Below are positions 6,935-14,518 of a stretch of DNA of 34,043 nt, in pieces. The notes below the pieces were generated by a model. That model did not search any database, was not told where the DNA came from, and saw only the letters and a list, made by a program, of their open reading frames with translations. Source of the DNA: Streptomyces torulosus (GTDB lineage Bacteria > Actinomycetota > Actinomycetes > Streptomycetales > Streptomycetaceae). How positions within the stretch are numbered: position 1 is the stretch's first letter; every line of letters starts with the position of its first letter. The stretch is taken from assembly GCF_001419765.1 (NCBI RefSeq), contig NZ_LIRK01000036.1:1-34043 (forward strand), given 5' to 3'. The translations under genes and the position numbers were made by a program.

Positions 6935-8221
6935 ATGACGACCGAGACCCCGACCGCCGCCGTGAACGAACCGATGCCGCTGGTGGACGTCAACCTCGCC
7001 GACCTGGACAACTTCACCGACGGGATCACCCCGTGGCGCATGTTCCACACCCTGCGCCACGAGGACCCGGTGCACTGGCAGCCCGAGGACGCCCCCAACT
7101 CCGGCTTCTGGGCGGTGACCCGGCACGCCGACATCGCCCGCGTCGACCGCGACGCCGAGACCTTCACCTCGATGAAGTTCGTGAACCTCGAAGAGGTCGA
7201 CGAGGACCAGATCAAGACGCGTGCCTCCATCCTGGAACTGGATGGCGTCCGCCACCGCGCCATGCGCAGCCTGCTCCAGCGCCAGTTCGGCGCGAGCGTC
7301 ATCAACAGCTACACCGACTTCCTGCGCGGCCTGACCGCCACCACGCTGGACGCGGCCCTCGCCAAGGGGACCTTCGACTTCGTCAAGGAGGTCTCCGCCG
7401 ACTTCCCCATCAACGTCCTCGCCCGCCTCCTCGACGTTCCGCCGGAGGACAACCAGCAGCTCATCGACTGGGGCAACCGCATCATCGGCAACACCGACCC
7501 CGACTACGCCGATGTCCTGCTGGACAGCGAGGAGAGCGAGCAGTACCGGCACCTGCCCTTCCGCTCGCCCGCCTCGCTGGAGGTCTTCGAGTACGGCCGT
7601 GAGCTGGCCCGGCAGCGCCGCGGCGGCGACGGCACGGACCTGGTGTCCAGGCTGGTGAACACGACCCCGAAGGACGGTGTGCCCCTCTCGCCGCAGGACT
7701 TCGACAACTACTTCCTGCTCCTCGTCGTGGCCGGCAACGAGACCACCCGCCACACCATCACCCACTCCATGCTGGCCCTCCTCCAGCACCCGGAGCAGCT
7801 GGCCCGCCTCCAGAACGACCCGTCCCTGATCCCCGTCGCGGTGGAGGAGTTCCTGCGCTGGGCCTCCCCCGTCTACCACTTCCGCCGCACCGCGACCCGG
7901 GACGTCGAACTCGGCGGCAAGCGGATCCGGGAGGGCGACAAGGTCGTGATGTGGTACGCCTCCGGCAACCGCGACGAGGCGGCCTTCGTCAACCCGTACG
8001 ACTTCGACGTCACCCGCGCCGACAACGACCACGTCACCTTCGGCAAGGGCAGCCCCCACCTGTGCCTGGGCAACCTGCTCGCCCGCACCGAGATCCGCAT
8101 CATGTTCGAGGAGCTCATCCCGAGGATCGCGGACATCCGTCTGACGGGCGAAGTCCCGCGCGTGCGCTCCAACTTCGTCAACGGCATCAAGAAGCTGCCG
8201 GTCGAGGTCACCCTCGCCTGA
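6935..8221 (+). CDS. Cytochrome P450 monooxygenase (module 1)
   Basis: A 428-residue class I bacterial P450. The I-helix oxygen motif is AGNETT (residues 266-271), the ExxR pair is Glu305-Arg308, and the haem-ligand Cys377 sits in FGKGSPHLCLG. That loop is one residue longer than the common FGxGxHxCxG, as also seen in CYP125-type enzymes. ATG 6935 has GGGAG 7 bases upstream and is preferred; an in-frame GTG at 6914 overlaps the ligase stop as GTGA. Electrons should come from the ferredoxin and reductase of the divergent operon. Substrate is unknown; N- or C-hydroxylation of an amine or aromatic is suggested by context. A strong hairpin follows the stop. Confidence 0.93.
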   Translation: MTTETPTAAVNEPMPLVDVNLADLDNFTDGITPWRMFHTLRHEDPVHWQPEDAPNSGFWAVTRHADIARVDRDAETFTSMKFVNLEEVDEDQIKTRASILELDGVRHRAMRSLLQRQFGASVINSYTDFLRGLTATTLDAALAKGTFDFVKEVSADFPINVLARLLDVPPEDNQQLIDWGNRIIGNTDPDYADVLLDSEESEQYRHLPFRSPASLEVFEYGRELARQRRGGDGTDLVSRLVNTTPKDGVPLSPQDFDNYFLLLVVAGNETTRHTITHSMLALLQHPEQLARLQNDPSLIPVAVEEFLRWASPVYHFRRTATRDVELGGKRIREGDKVVMWYASGNRDEAAFVNPYDFDVTRADNDHVTFGKGSPHLCLGNLLARTEIRIMFEELIPRIADIRLTGEVPRVRSNFVNGIKKLPVEVTLA

Positions 8222-8233
8222 CCGCGACCGCCT

Positions 8234-8259
8234 GCCGCAGCCGTCCGGACGGCTGCGGC
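8234..8259 (+). terminator. 26-bp perfect palindrome after P450
   Basis: Uninterrupted GC-rich palindrome (two 13-base half-sites centred on CCGG) 12 bases after the P450 stop. There is no T run, but actinobacterial terminators often lack one. It may end or attenuate the transcript before the luciferase-like gene, or protect the upstream mRNA. Confidence 0.5.
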
Positions 8260-8337
8260 CGCCGGGGCGCCCCGATTCGAACCAGCGGCCGCCCCTCACG
8301 TCTGCCCTCAAACACACTCGGCCCGAGGATAGCCACG

Positions 8338-9276
8338 ATGACCACCCCCCGCATGCAGCTCGTCCTGAGCGAGAACTGGACCATGACCGGAGGCCGCGCG
8401 GATCTGCCGACCGTGATCCGCTGGGCCCGCGAGGCCGAGGACGCCGGATTCGACTCCGTCATGATCAGCGAACACATCGTGCTCGGCCCCGACGCCGGGG
8501 CAGGCGGCGTGATGGGCAACCCCCGCGACTACGCCCTGCCCGGCAACCAGGACCCCCACACCCCATGGCCCAACTCGCTCATGCTGCTCAGCGCGATCGC
8601 CGCTGTCACCGATCGCCTGCGTCTCGCCGCGTCGGCGGTCATCGCTCCCCTGCGGCATCCCCTGCTCCTGGCCCGCGAGCTCGGCACCCTCGACCTTCTC
8701 TCCGAAGGCCGGCTGATCGTGCTGCCCAACGTCAGCTGGAGCCGCGACGAGTACGCGGCACTCGGCGTCCCGTTCTCCCGGCGTGGCAAGCTCCTCGACG
8801 AACACCTGGCGATCTGGGCGAAGTTGTGGGGCCCCTCTCCCGTGTCTCACCAGAGCGAGTACTACACCTTCCAGGACGTCTACTTCGAACCCAAGGCACA
8901 CCGCCCGGACGGCCCCCGACTGTGCTTCGGCGGTGCGGGCATGCACGACGCGATGGTCCGCAGGATCGTCCGGTACGGCCACGCCTTCAATCCGCTGGGC
9001 ACGGTGAAGCCCGAGGACTTGCAGACGCTGAAGACCGCGATGGCCGCCGCGGGCCGCGACATCTCCGACCTGGAGATGATCGGCAGCACGCGCGCCGTGT
9101 TCCCCGACGACAACTCCTGCGCCGACCTCGCACAGGCCCTTGAACCCATCCCCGAGCAGATGACCCAGGGCTTCACCACCTTCTGCGTCAAGCCCTCGCA
9201 GTTCACCGACGACCCGGACGGAGTGGGCGCGTTCTGCCGCGAGGTGATGCGCCGCGTGGAGTCCCTGACCGCCTGA
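8338..9276 (+). CDS. LLM-class flavin/F420-dependent oxidoreductase
   Basis: A 312-residue luciferase-like TIM-barrel protein. N-terminal AREAEDAGFDSVMISEH, the RLRLAASAVIAPLRHPLLLAR strand-helix and DLLSEGRLIVLPNVSWSRDEYAALG are characteristic of TIGR03619-type members, which use FMN or cofactor F420. ATG 8338 has GAGGA 8 bases upstream. It is separated from the P450 by 116 bases that hold a palindrome, so it may be an attenuated third gene of the operon or a separate unit. Reaction unknown: oxygenation, or hydride transfer to or from a pathway intermediate. A broken F420-reductase fragment just downstream makes F420 worth considering. Confidence 0.85.
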   Translation: MTTPRMQLVLSENWTMTGGRADLPTVIRWAREAEDAGFDSVMISEHIVLGPDAGAGGVMGNPRDYALPGNQDPHTPWPNSLMLLSAIAAVTDRLRLAASAVIAPLRHPLLLARELGTLDLLSEGRLIVLPNVSWSRDEYAALGVPFSRRGKLLDEHLAIWAKLWGPSPVSHQSEYYTFQDVYFEPKAHRPDGPRLCFGGAGMHDAMVRRIVRYGHAFNPLGTVKPEDLQTLKTAMAAAGRDISDLEMIGSTRAVFPDDNSCADLAQALEPIPEQMTQGFTTFCVKPSQFTDDPDGVGAFCREVMRRVESLTA

Positions 9277-9307
9277 CGGCGCCGACCGATATCCCGCACC
9301 TCGCGGC

Positions 9308-9550
9308 ATGACCACTCTCGACGAAGCCGTCGGTGCCCGCCCCTTCACTCCCGATGACGCCACTCGAGACGATCCCCATCGCCTCCCCGATGTGTCGGGC
9401 CTTGTCGTCGGCATCCTCGCCGGAACCGGCCCACAGGGGCGCGGCCTCGCCCACCGGCTCGCCGGTGCGGGCCAACAGGTCATCATCGGCTCACGGAACG
9501 CGGCCCGGACCGCCTCCTGATGTGTTGATCGTCGCCACTCCCTGGGAGGA
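9308..9550 (+). pseudogene. NADPH-dependent F420 reductase N-terminal remnant
   Basis: The first about 70 residues read MTTLDEAVGARPF...GILAGTGPQGRGLAHRL...VIIGSRNAARTA, the Rossmann NADP site and following strand of NADPH:F420 oxidoreductases, then stop at 9520. A second frame at about 9520-9550 gives DVLIVATPWED, resembling the next conserved strand of the same family, so an internal deletion plus frameshift has occurred. The C-terminal half is missing. Probably a relic of a gene once co-transcribed with the luciferase-like oxidoreductase that ends 31 bases upstream. Confidence 0.65.
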
Positions 9551-9910
9551 CATGCCGAGCTGCTGACCCGCTCCGCATGAACTCGTCGGCAGGATCCATC
9601 ACCATGCCAGGCGCCCTCAAAGTGGCGGCAAGCGTCCGACCGAGCCGACACAGGGGGCAGAACGGTCCAACCACCCTCGCTTTTGGCTCCCCCAACGTCC
9701 ACCCATCACGCGCCGCGAGTCACAGGCGTGTCCACGGACAGTGGGACATCCGGGTGAGCGGACAACTCAAGTCCTTGCTGACGGACAGTTGATCTCCCTG
9801 CCCGGTATGACTATTTGTCGCTTGTTCGGCGGCTCGTGCGAGTTCGGTCATGTGGGGCTCGCGGCTCCGGTGCCCTCTGCGATGTCGGTGGTGGCTGCGA
9901 TGCTGGCGGC
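9551..9910. other. Intergenic, no gene seen
   Basis: About 360 bases with no credible coding frame. It carries the upstream region of the YunG-like gene (TATGACTATTTG near 9806 is the only AT-richer patch). No repeat longer than a few bases was noticed. Confidence 0.5.
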
Positions 9911-10480
9911 ATGATCCCTTGGAACCTGCTCGATCTCGACAGAGCCCTGCGTGCCAGTTGGGCCGCCGACACCTGTTCGCCCGATGACCAGGCCGACTGG
10001 CAGCCCGGCAACCCAGCCTGGGGGCACTGTGACATCACGGCCTTGGTCGTCAACGACGTCTTCGGCGGTGATCTCATAGTTGGTGAGGTGCACCTTGACG
10101 GGACCCAGCACGGCTTCCACTGGTGGAACCGGCTGCCCAGCGGCATTGAACTCGACCTGACACGCGAGCAGTTCCAGCGCGGACAGACCATCACTGCTGC
10201 CCGTGTCGTCGAGCGCCCGCCGGGGCCTCTGCCGCACCGCTGGGAGGAGTACCTCCTGTTGCGTGAGCGCGTCATCAAGCACCTCGGCCCGCTTCCAGGG
10301 AGCCCGTCTGAGGCAGGGCCTGGGTCAGCCCGGCTGGTTCAGCGGGACGACGCCCTGACCGCTGGTGGCCTGGGTCAGCCGCAGCGAGGAGCCTTCCGTC
10401 AGGACGATGTGCGCATGGTGCAGGAGCCGGTCGACGGCGGCGGTGGCCAGCGTTTTCGGCATGATCGAATCGAATCCTGA
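9911..10480 (+). CDS. YunG-like small protein with run-on C-terminus
   Basis: From ATG 9911 the protein begins MIPWNLLDLDRALRASW and contains NPAWGHCDITALVVNDVFGGDLIVGEV and HGFHWWNRLPSGIELDLTREQF. This is the pattern of the YunG family, widespread uncharacterised proteins of about 120-150 residues in Streptomyces. Family-like sequence ends around LRERVIKHLGPLP (about 10305); the frame then continues antisense through the istB relic to 10480. The native stop has therefore probably been lost where the IS21 element inserted. No function is known; the His/Trp-rich centre suggests an enzyme-like pocket, which is speculation. Confidence 0.6.
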   Translation: MIPWNLLDLDRALRASWAADTCSPDDQADWQPGNPAWGHCDITALVVNDVFGGDLIVGEVHLDGTQHGFHWWNRLPSGIELDLTREQFQRGQTITAARVVERPPGPLPHRWEEYLLLRERVIKHLGPLPGSPSEAGPGSARLVQRDDALTAGGLGQPQRGAFRQDDVRMVQEPVDGGGGQRFRHDRIES

Positions 10481-11149
10481 GGGATGGAGGTTCGAGGTCA
10501 CGATCACGGACCGGCGCTCGTAGACGGCATCGATCACGCGGTAGAACGCCTCCGCGGCGGCCTGCCCGCTGGGCAGCATGCCGATGTCGTCGACGACGAT
10601 GAGGTCACAGCGGGTGATCTTCGCGACAGCCTTGGAGACCGTGTTGTCGACGGTCGCCCGCCCGAGGTGGGCGGTGAGCGATTCGAGGGTGAACCAGGCG
10701 ACCTGCCCTGGTCGATCGCCTTGTTCGCCAGGGCCTCCGCGAGGTGGCTCTTCCCCGTCCCCGAGGGCCCGGCGACAGCGAGATTCTCCGCCCGGGAGAC
10801 CCACTCCAGTGTCATCAGCGCGTGCTGGGTCGGCGCCGGGATCGAGGAGTCGGGCTCCCGCCAGGAGTCGAAGGTCTTGCCCGAGGGCAGCTGGGCGAGG
10901 CGGCTGTGGTTGCGGCGGGTGGCCTCGTCCCGGCCCCTGATCTCCGCTTCCAGGAGAATCCGCACGACCTCGGCCGGGTGCCAGCGTTGGGAGCGCGCGG
11001 TGGCGAGGACCTCGGGGGCGGCCTTGCGCAGGTACGGAAACCGCATCCGCCACAGGACGGTCTCCAGCTCGGGCGGGATGGGCGGTGCGACGGGCGGCGG
11101 CGGGAGTGGCGTCGGGGCGGGAGCGGGCACAACCTCGGCGGGGTCCATC
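10325..11149 (-). pseudogene. istB: IS21 helper ATPase IstB, frameshifted
   Basis: AAA+ ATPase that assists the IS21 transposase. The upstream frame gives LRMRFPYLRKAAPEV-like sequence, IPAPTQHALMTLEWVSR and Walker A GPSGTGKSH. After a single-base loss near 10705 the other frame continues VAWFTLESLTAHLG, Walker B CDLIVVDDIGML, SNLHPSGFDSIMPKTLATA and a C-terminal TQATSGQGVVPLNQPG. Rejoined, the protein would be of normal length. An alternative original start is ATG 11162 (preceded by GGAAAGG), which hits TGA after four codons and implies another indel. Confidence 0.8.
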
Positions 11150-11240
11150 ACGGTGCGGTCATCGTCAAGGTCCTTTCCTTGCAGTGTTGTTCGGTTGCGC
11201 CTCTCCCGGGCCGCGAAGCGGCCGGCCCGGGAGAGGGAGA

Positions 11241-11700
11241 TCAGGCGGGCTTGCGGCCGAAGTCGGCCCAGGCCGAGGTGCCCGGCTGGACGGAGTGGGC
11301 TTCGTCGGCGACGACCAGGTCGGCGGGGCGGGAGCCGTGGCGGCGGTGCTGGACGATCGACATCAGGTCGTCCTCGGCGAAGCGTCCGGCGGTCGCCGCG
11401 AGTCCGAGGGCGATGTCGACCTCGCCGACGCCGACCAGAGCGGCGAGTTCGACGGCGGACGCCATCTTCACCCGCATCCGGGCGGTGCCGGCTGCGGCGG
11501 CCTCGATCAGCCAGGACTTCGCGCCGGGGCCGAGTTCGAAATGCCTTCTCCGCTTCGTTGGCCGGCTTCGACCGGGGCTGGCGCGGGCCGCCGTCCATGT
11601 CCTGCGGATGGCCGGGGTAGTGGGAAAGGTCGATCACCGGCCGTCCGGGCAGGGACAGTTGGTGGCGGGCGACCTCGGTCAGGCCCGCAGGGTTGCGCTC
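11241..11700 (-). pseudogene. istA: IS21 transposase IstA, C-terminal fragment, frameshifted
   Basis: Two frames join at about 11540. The first reads NPAGLTEVARHQLSLPGRP, then IDLSHYPGHPQ and SKPANEAEKAF; the second reads ELGPGAKSWLIEAAAAG, ARMRVKMASAVELAALVG, ALGLAATAGRFAEDDLMSIV and ends QPGTSAWADFGRKPA. The second part follows the C-terminal domain of mycobacterial/Streptomyces IS21-type IstA. The DDE domain is missing and the sequence upstream of 11700 belongs to something else, so this is a truncated dead transposase. Confidence 0.65.
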
Positions 11701-11890
11701 GGCCAGGCGCTTGAGCTTCAAACGGACGTTGTTGATGTTGTTCGGAGCCGGGTCCAGGTCCATCGCCTTGCACACGCCCCGTGCCAGTAGCGGACCGTCT
11801 GCCTGGGCGAACACCGCCATGATCACGGAGGGTTCGCGTTCGTGGTCTGGCTGGGGCGAGATCACGAGATCGTCTCTGCTGTAGGCGGCC
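11701..11890 (-). other. Unrecognised fragment, winged-helix-like, fused to istA remnant
   Basis: In the same minus frame as the first istA piece, sequence such as PSVIMAVFAQADGPLLARG and NNINNVRLKLKRLAER reads like a small winged-helix DNA-binding domain: a helix, a short turn, then a basic recognition-like helix. It seems to be the C-terminal end of another protein, perhaps of another mobile element, joined in frame to IstA sequence at about 11695. No start codon or partner domain is visible, and I do not recognise a specific family. Confidence 0.35.
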
Positions 11891-12028
11891 TGCGGGACAG
11901 GTCGCCGTCGAGGCCGCCGAACATGACGTGGGCACCCTGGGGGCGTACGCCCTCGCGGTGGCGAGTCCGATGCCGCGTGCGGCGCCGGTGGCCCGTGATG
12001 TCGGCGCCGCGCTTGTCGATGGCGGGGA
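11891..12028 (-). pseudogene. Short-chain dehydrogenase N-terminal remnant
   Basis: One minus frame gives ATGAARGIGLATARAYA, the TGxxxGIG cofactor motif of an SDR. The adjacent frame continues QGAHVMFGGLDGDLSRR, the second strand of the fold. A third frame just upstream reads AIDKRGADIT, like an SDR N-terminus. Two frameshifts and truncation after about 45 residues make this a remnant. It lies immediately behind the monooxygenase stop, so it was probably the next gene of that operon before the IS damage. Confidence 0.6.
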
Positions 12029-12031
12029 ATC

Positions 12032-13513
12032 TTATGCGCTGATTTCCTGCTGGTCGGTGGGGTGGATGACGGTGAAGTCTCGGGTGTCGAAGCGTGCCAC
12101 CTGTGTGCGGAGCCGGCCTGTGGACCAGGGCCAGCTGAAGCTGTTGCGGCCGTTGGCGTCGAGGTAGTAGCTCCGGCATCCGCCGGTGTTGTAGACGGTG
12201 CCCGCGAGGGCGGCCTGCAGTTCGGTGTTGTAGGCGCTCTGCACGTCGCGGCGCACCTCGAGCGACGCCCACCCCTCGGCGCGGGCTGAGCGGATCGCGC
12301 CGAAGGCGAGATCGAGCTGGGCTTCGAGGATGGTGAACGCGGAGCTGTGTCCGGTGCCCAGGCCGGGACCGAGGAGGAGAAACGCGTTGGGGAACCCGGT
12401 GGTGACGGTGCCGAGGTACGCCTCGGGGGAGCCCTGCCAGTGGTCGGCGAGGGAACGTCCGGCGCCGTCGTGGATGAGGTTCGACAGGGGCATGTCGAGG
12501 ATGTGAAAGCCCGTACCGAGGATGATCGCGTCGACTTCGGCGCTGCTGCCGTCGGCGCCGAGCACGGTGGCGCCGTCGACCGTGCGGACGGCGCAGGCGT
12601 GCACGTCCACATTCGGGCGGGTCAGGGCCGGGTAGTAGTGGTTGGAGAACAGGATGCGCTTGCATCCGATGGTGTAGTCGGGGGTCAGCTTGCGGCGCAG
12701 TTCACGGCCCCGCACGGTGGCGCGCAGGTGTGCGCGTGCCACGGCCTGAACGCCGCGCAGCAGCGAGGGCCTGCGAAATCCGTGGCCCAGCATCTCCATG
12801 GCCCGGTACTCCACCGCGGCCACCGCGGCCCGGGCGCCGGGCACGTGCCGCATCACCCACCGTTCGGCCTTCGGTATGCGATGGTCCGGCTTGGGCAGCA
12901 CCCACTGGGCAGTGCGCTGGAACAGGTGGAGCCGGTCGACCTGCGGGGCGATGGCCGGGACGAACTGCACGGCCGATGCCCCGGTGCCGAGCACCGCGAC
13001 CCGCTTGCCGCGCAGGTCGTAGTCGTGGTTCCAGCGCGCGGAGTGGAACACCTCGCCGGGAAACTCCGCAAGGCCCGGGACATCGGGGATGAGAGGCTCG
13101 TTCCACGGCCCGGCACCGGCGATCAGGAACCGGGCGGTGAATTCGCCGGCAGTGGTGCTGATCCGCCACCGTGCCGCGTCAGGCTGCCAGCGCGCCTCGG
13201 TCATACGCACGCCGAACCGCGTGTGCGCGCGCAGCCGGTGCCGGTCGGCGACCCCTGTCACGTAAGCGAGGATCTCCGGCTGATGCGCGTACACCCTCGT
13301 CCAGTCCGGGTTCGGCGCGAACGAGTAGCTGTAGAGCCGGGACGGCACATCGCACTGGCAGCCCGGATAGGTGTTGGCCCGCCACGTACCGCCGAAGCCG
13401 TCGGCGGCCTCGATGATCAGAAAGTCCCGGATCCCGGCCTCGCGCAAGCGGACCCCCGCGCCGACCCCGGAGATGCCGGCGCCGATGACGATGACCTCGA
13501 AATGGGCGCTCAT
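12032..13513 (-). CDS. Type I Baeyer-Villiger monooxygenase (FAD, NADPH)
   Basis: A 493-residue flavin monooxygenase that inserts oxygen next to a ketone, giving an ester or lactone. It has the FAD motif GAGISG (11-16), the Baeyer-Villiger fingerprint FPGEVFHSARW (151-161) and the NADPH motif GTGASA (176-181). Later segments GCKRILFSNHYYPALTRPNV and GTGFHILDMP match the EthA/steroid-type subgroup. ATG 13513 overlaps the patatin stop as ATGA, with AGGAG upstream. Paired with a lipase-fold gene, it fits a ketone to ester to acid plus alcohol route. The SDR remnant behind it could once have made the ketone from an alcohol. Confidence 0.93.
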   Translation of the reverse strand: MSAHFEVIVIGAGISGVGAGVRLREAGIRDFLIIEAADGFGGTWRANTYPGCQCDVPSRLYSYSFAPNPDWTRVYAHQPEILAYVTGVADRHRLRAHTRFGVRMTEARWQPDAARWRISTTAGEFTARFLIAGAGPWNEPLIPDVPGLAEFPGEVFHSARWNHDYDLRGKRVAVLGTGASAVQFVPAIAPQVDRLHLFQRTAQWVLPKPDHRIPKAERWVMRHVPGARAAVAAVEYRAMEMLGHGFRRPSLLRGVQAVARAHLRATVRGRELRRKLTPDYTIGCKRILFSNHYYPALTRPNVDVHACAVRTVDGATVLGADGSSAEVDAIILGTGFHILDMPLSNLIHDGAGRSLADHWQGSPEAYLGTVTTGFPNAFLLLGPGLGTGHSSAFTILEAQLDLAFGAIRSARAEGWASLEVRRDVQSAYNTELQAALAGTVYNTGGCRSYYLDANGRNSFSWPWSTGRLRTQVARFDTRDFTVIHPTDQQEISA

Positions 13514-14460
13514 GCCGTGGTGCTCCTGTCTAGGGCTCGCTTGACGCGGTCGGGCGCGGTACGCAGGGAGACGTCGAGGGTGGCCGGGCGGCGGGTGACG
13601 TCCATGAAGTTGAAGCCCATAACGGCCAGTTCCTCGGCGCCGGGCTCGACCCGCACGACGCGGCTCCCCGCTGTCCGAAGCAGGTGTTCCTCCGCGTCGA
13701 GGGTCCGGGTCATCCAGCGCCTGACGACGCGTTCGAGGCGGCTCAGTCCGGTGGCGGGCGCGCCCCCGGACGTCGCCATCGGGGCGACGATCACCACCTC
13801 GTCCAGGCCGAGCGGGGCAACGAGGTCGGCCGACGTCGGCGACACCACCCCGCCATCGAGGTAGGCGCGCCCGCCGATCCGCACGGCAGGGAACCAGCCC
13901 GGGATCGCCCACGACGCGGCCAGCGCGCTGCCGATGTCGGTGACCGGGGCATCGGGCGAACCGAACGCGACCCGTCGGCCGGAGCGCGTCTCGGTCGCCA
14001 CCAGCCACGTACGTGACGAGTCGAGCCACGTGTGGCCGTCCGCCAGCGCGGCGCCGAAGTCCCGCAGCCACCCCGCGTCCCCACGGCCGCGTGGCAGGAG
14101 GCCGAGCAGCCCCGAGCCGAGCGGGACACGGCCCCGGGCTGCCGCCGCCGTGAGCCCGGCGCCCGGCAGTCCCGGCCACGGAACCGGTGGCAGGGCGCCC
14201 GGGTGCATGCCGACGTGCCGCAGGAGCAGGGGGTCCGCGTCGGACCGGCCCTGCAATGCCGCAAGCAGGTCGGAGACCGACCGGCCGGACCCGAGCGCGG
14301 ACACGACCTCCGCCCCGGCCGACGTCCCCACCAGCACCTCTGCCGTGCGGGCATCCCAGCCGAGCTGCTCCTCGATCGCGGCAAGCGCCGCAACCGCCCA
14401 TGCGAAGCCGACAGTGCCGCCGCACCCGACGACCAGCCCGCGTCGTTGACATCCCGCCAT
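13510..14460 (-). CDS. Patatin-like lipid acyl hydrolase
   Basis: A 316-residue patatin-fold hydrolase with a Ser-Asp dyad: Ser47 in GTSAG and Asp202 in YLDGG, plus the oxyanion loop VGCGGTVGF at 11-19. It could hydrolyse the ester or lactone formed by the co-transcribed Baeyer-Villiger enzyme. Patatins usually act on lipids, so that role is an inference from the operon. It starts at ATG 14460, just inside the divergent promoter it shares with the TetR gene. No signal peptide is seen, so it should be cytoplasmic. Confidence 0.88.
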   Translation of the reverse strand: MAGCQRRGLVVGCGGTVGFAWAVAALAAIEEQLGWDARTAEVLVGTSAGAEVVSALGSGRSVSDLLAALQGRSDADPLLLRHVGMHPGALPPVPWPGLPGAGLTAAAARGRVPLGSGLLGLLPRGRGDAGWLRDFGAALADGHTWLDSSRTWLVATETRSGRRVAFGSPDAPVTDIGSALAASWAIPGWFPAVRIGGRAYLDGGVVSPTSADLVAPLGLDEVVIVAPMATSGGAPATGLSRLERVVRRWMTRTLDAEEHLLRTAGSRVVRVEPGAEELAVMGFNFMDVTRRPATLDVSLRTAPDRVKRALDRSTTA

Positions 14461-14474
14461 AGATTCTCCCGGTA

Positions 14475-14512
14475 TTCGAATTCCATGGGAATTCGAAAGC
14501 TAGCGGTATCCT
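14475..14512. promoter_or_regulatory. TetR operator and tetR -10 between patatin and TetR genes
   Basis: TTCGAATTCC-ATG-GGAATTCGAA at 14475-14497 is a perfect 10-base-arm dyad in the 58-base gap between the divergent genes. It lies 15 bases upstream of the patatin start and 22 upstream of tetR. TATCCT at 14507-14512 is a possible -10 for tetR with transcription starting at the GTG codon itself (leaderless), placing the dyad over the -35 region. GGTAT flanks the dyad on both sides (14471 and 14505). Best candidate for autoregulation by the adjacent TetR. Confidence 0.75.
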
Positions 14513-14518
14513 CCGGGG

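Larger units (their letters stand above)
10310..11700 (-). mobile_element. IS21-family relic (istA C-terminus + istB)
   Basis: Minus-strand order istA fragment (about 11700-11241) then istB (11149-10325) is the IS21 arrangement. Both genes carry frameshifts, and the N-terminal two thirds of istA, including the DDE catalytic core, are absent. The element cannot move by itself. Left limit is estimated from the end of istB and the disrupted YunG-like gene; terminal repeats were not identified. Confidence 0.7.

Noticed and set aside
10484..11790. Plus-strand frames of 348-378 residues across the IS21 relic
   Set aside because: The minus strand reads as IstA/IstB with Walker motifs; the plus frames are low-complexity.
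12347..13864. 505-residue plus-strand frame
   Set aside because: Antisense to the Baeyer-Villiger monooxygenase; composition follows the GC-rich third position of the real gene.
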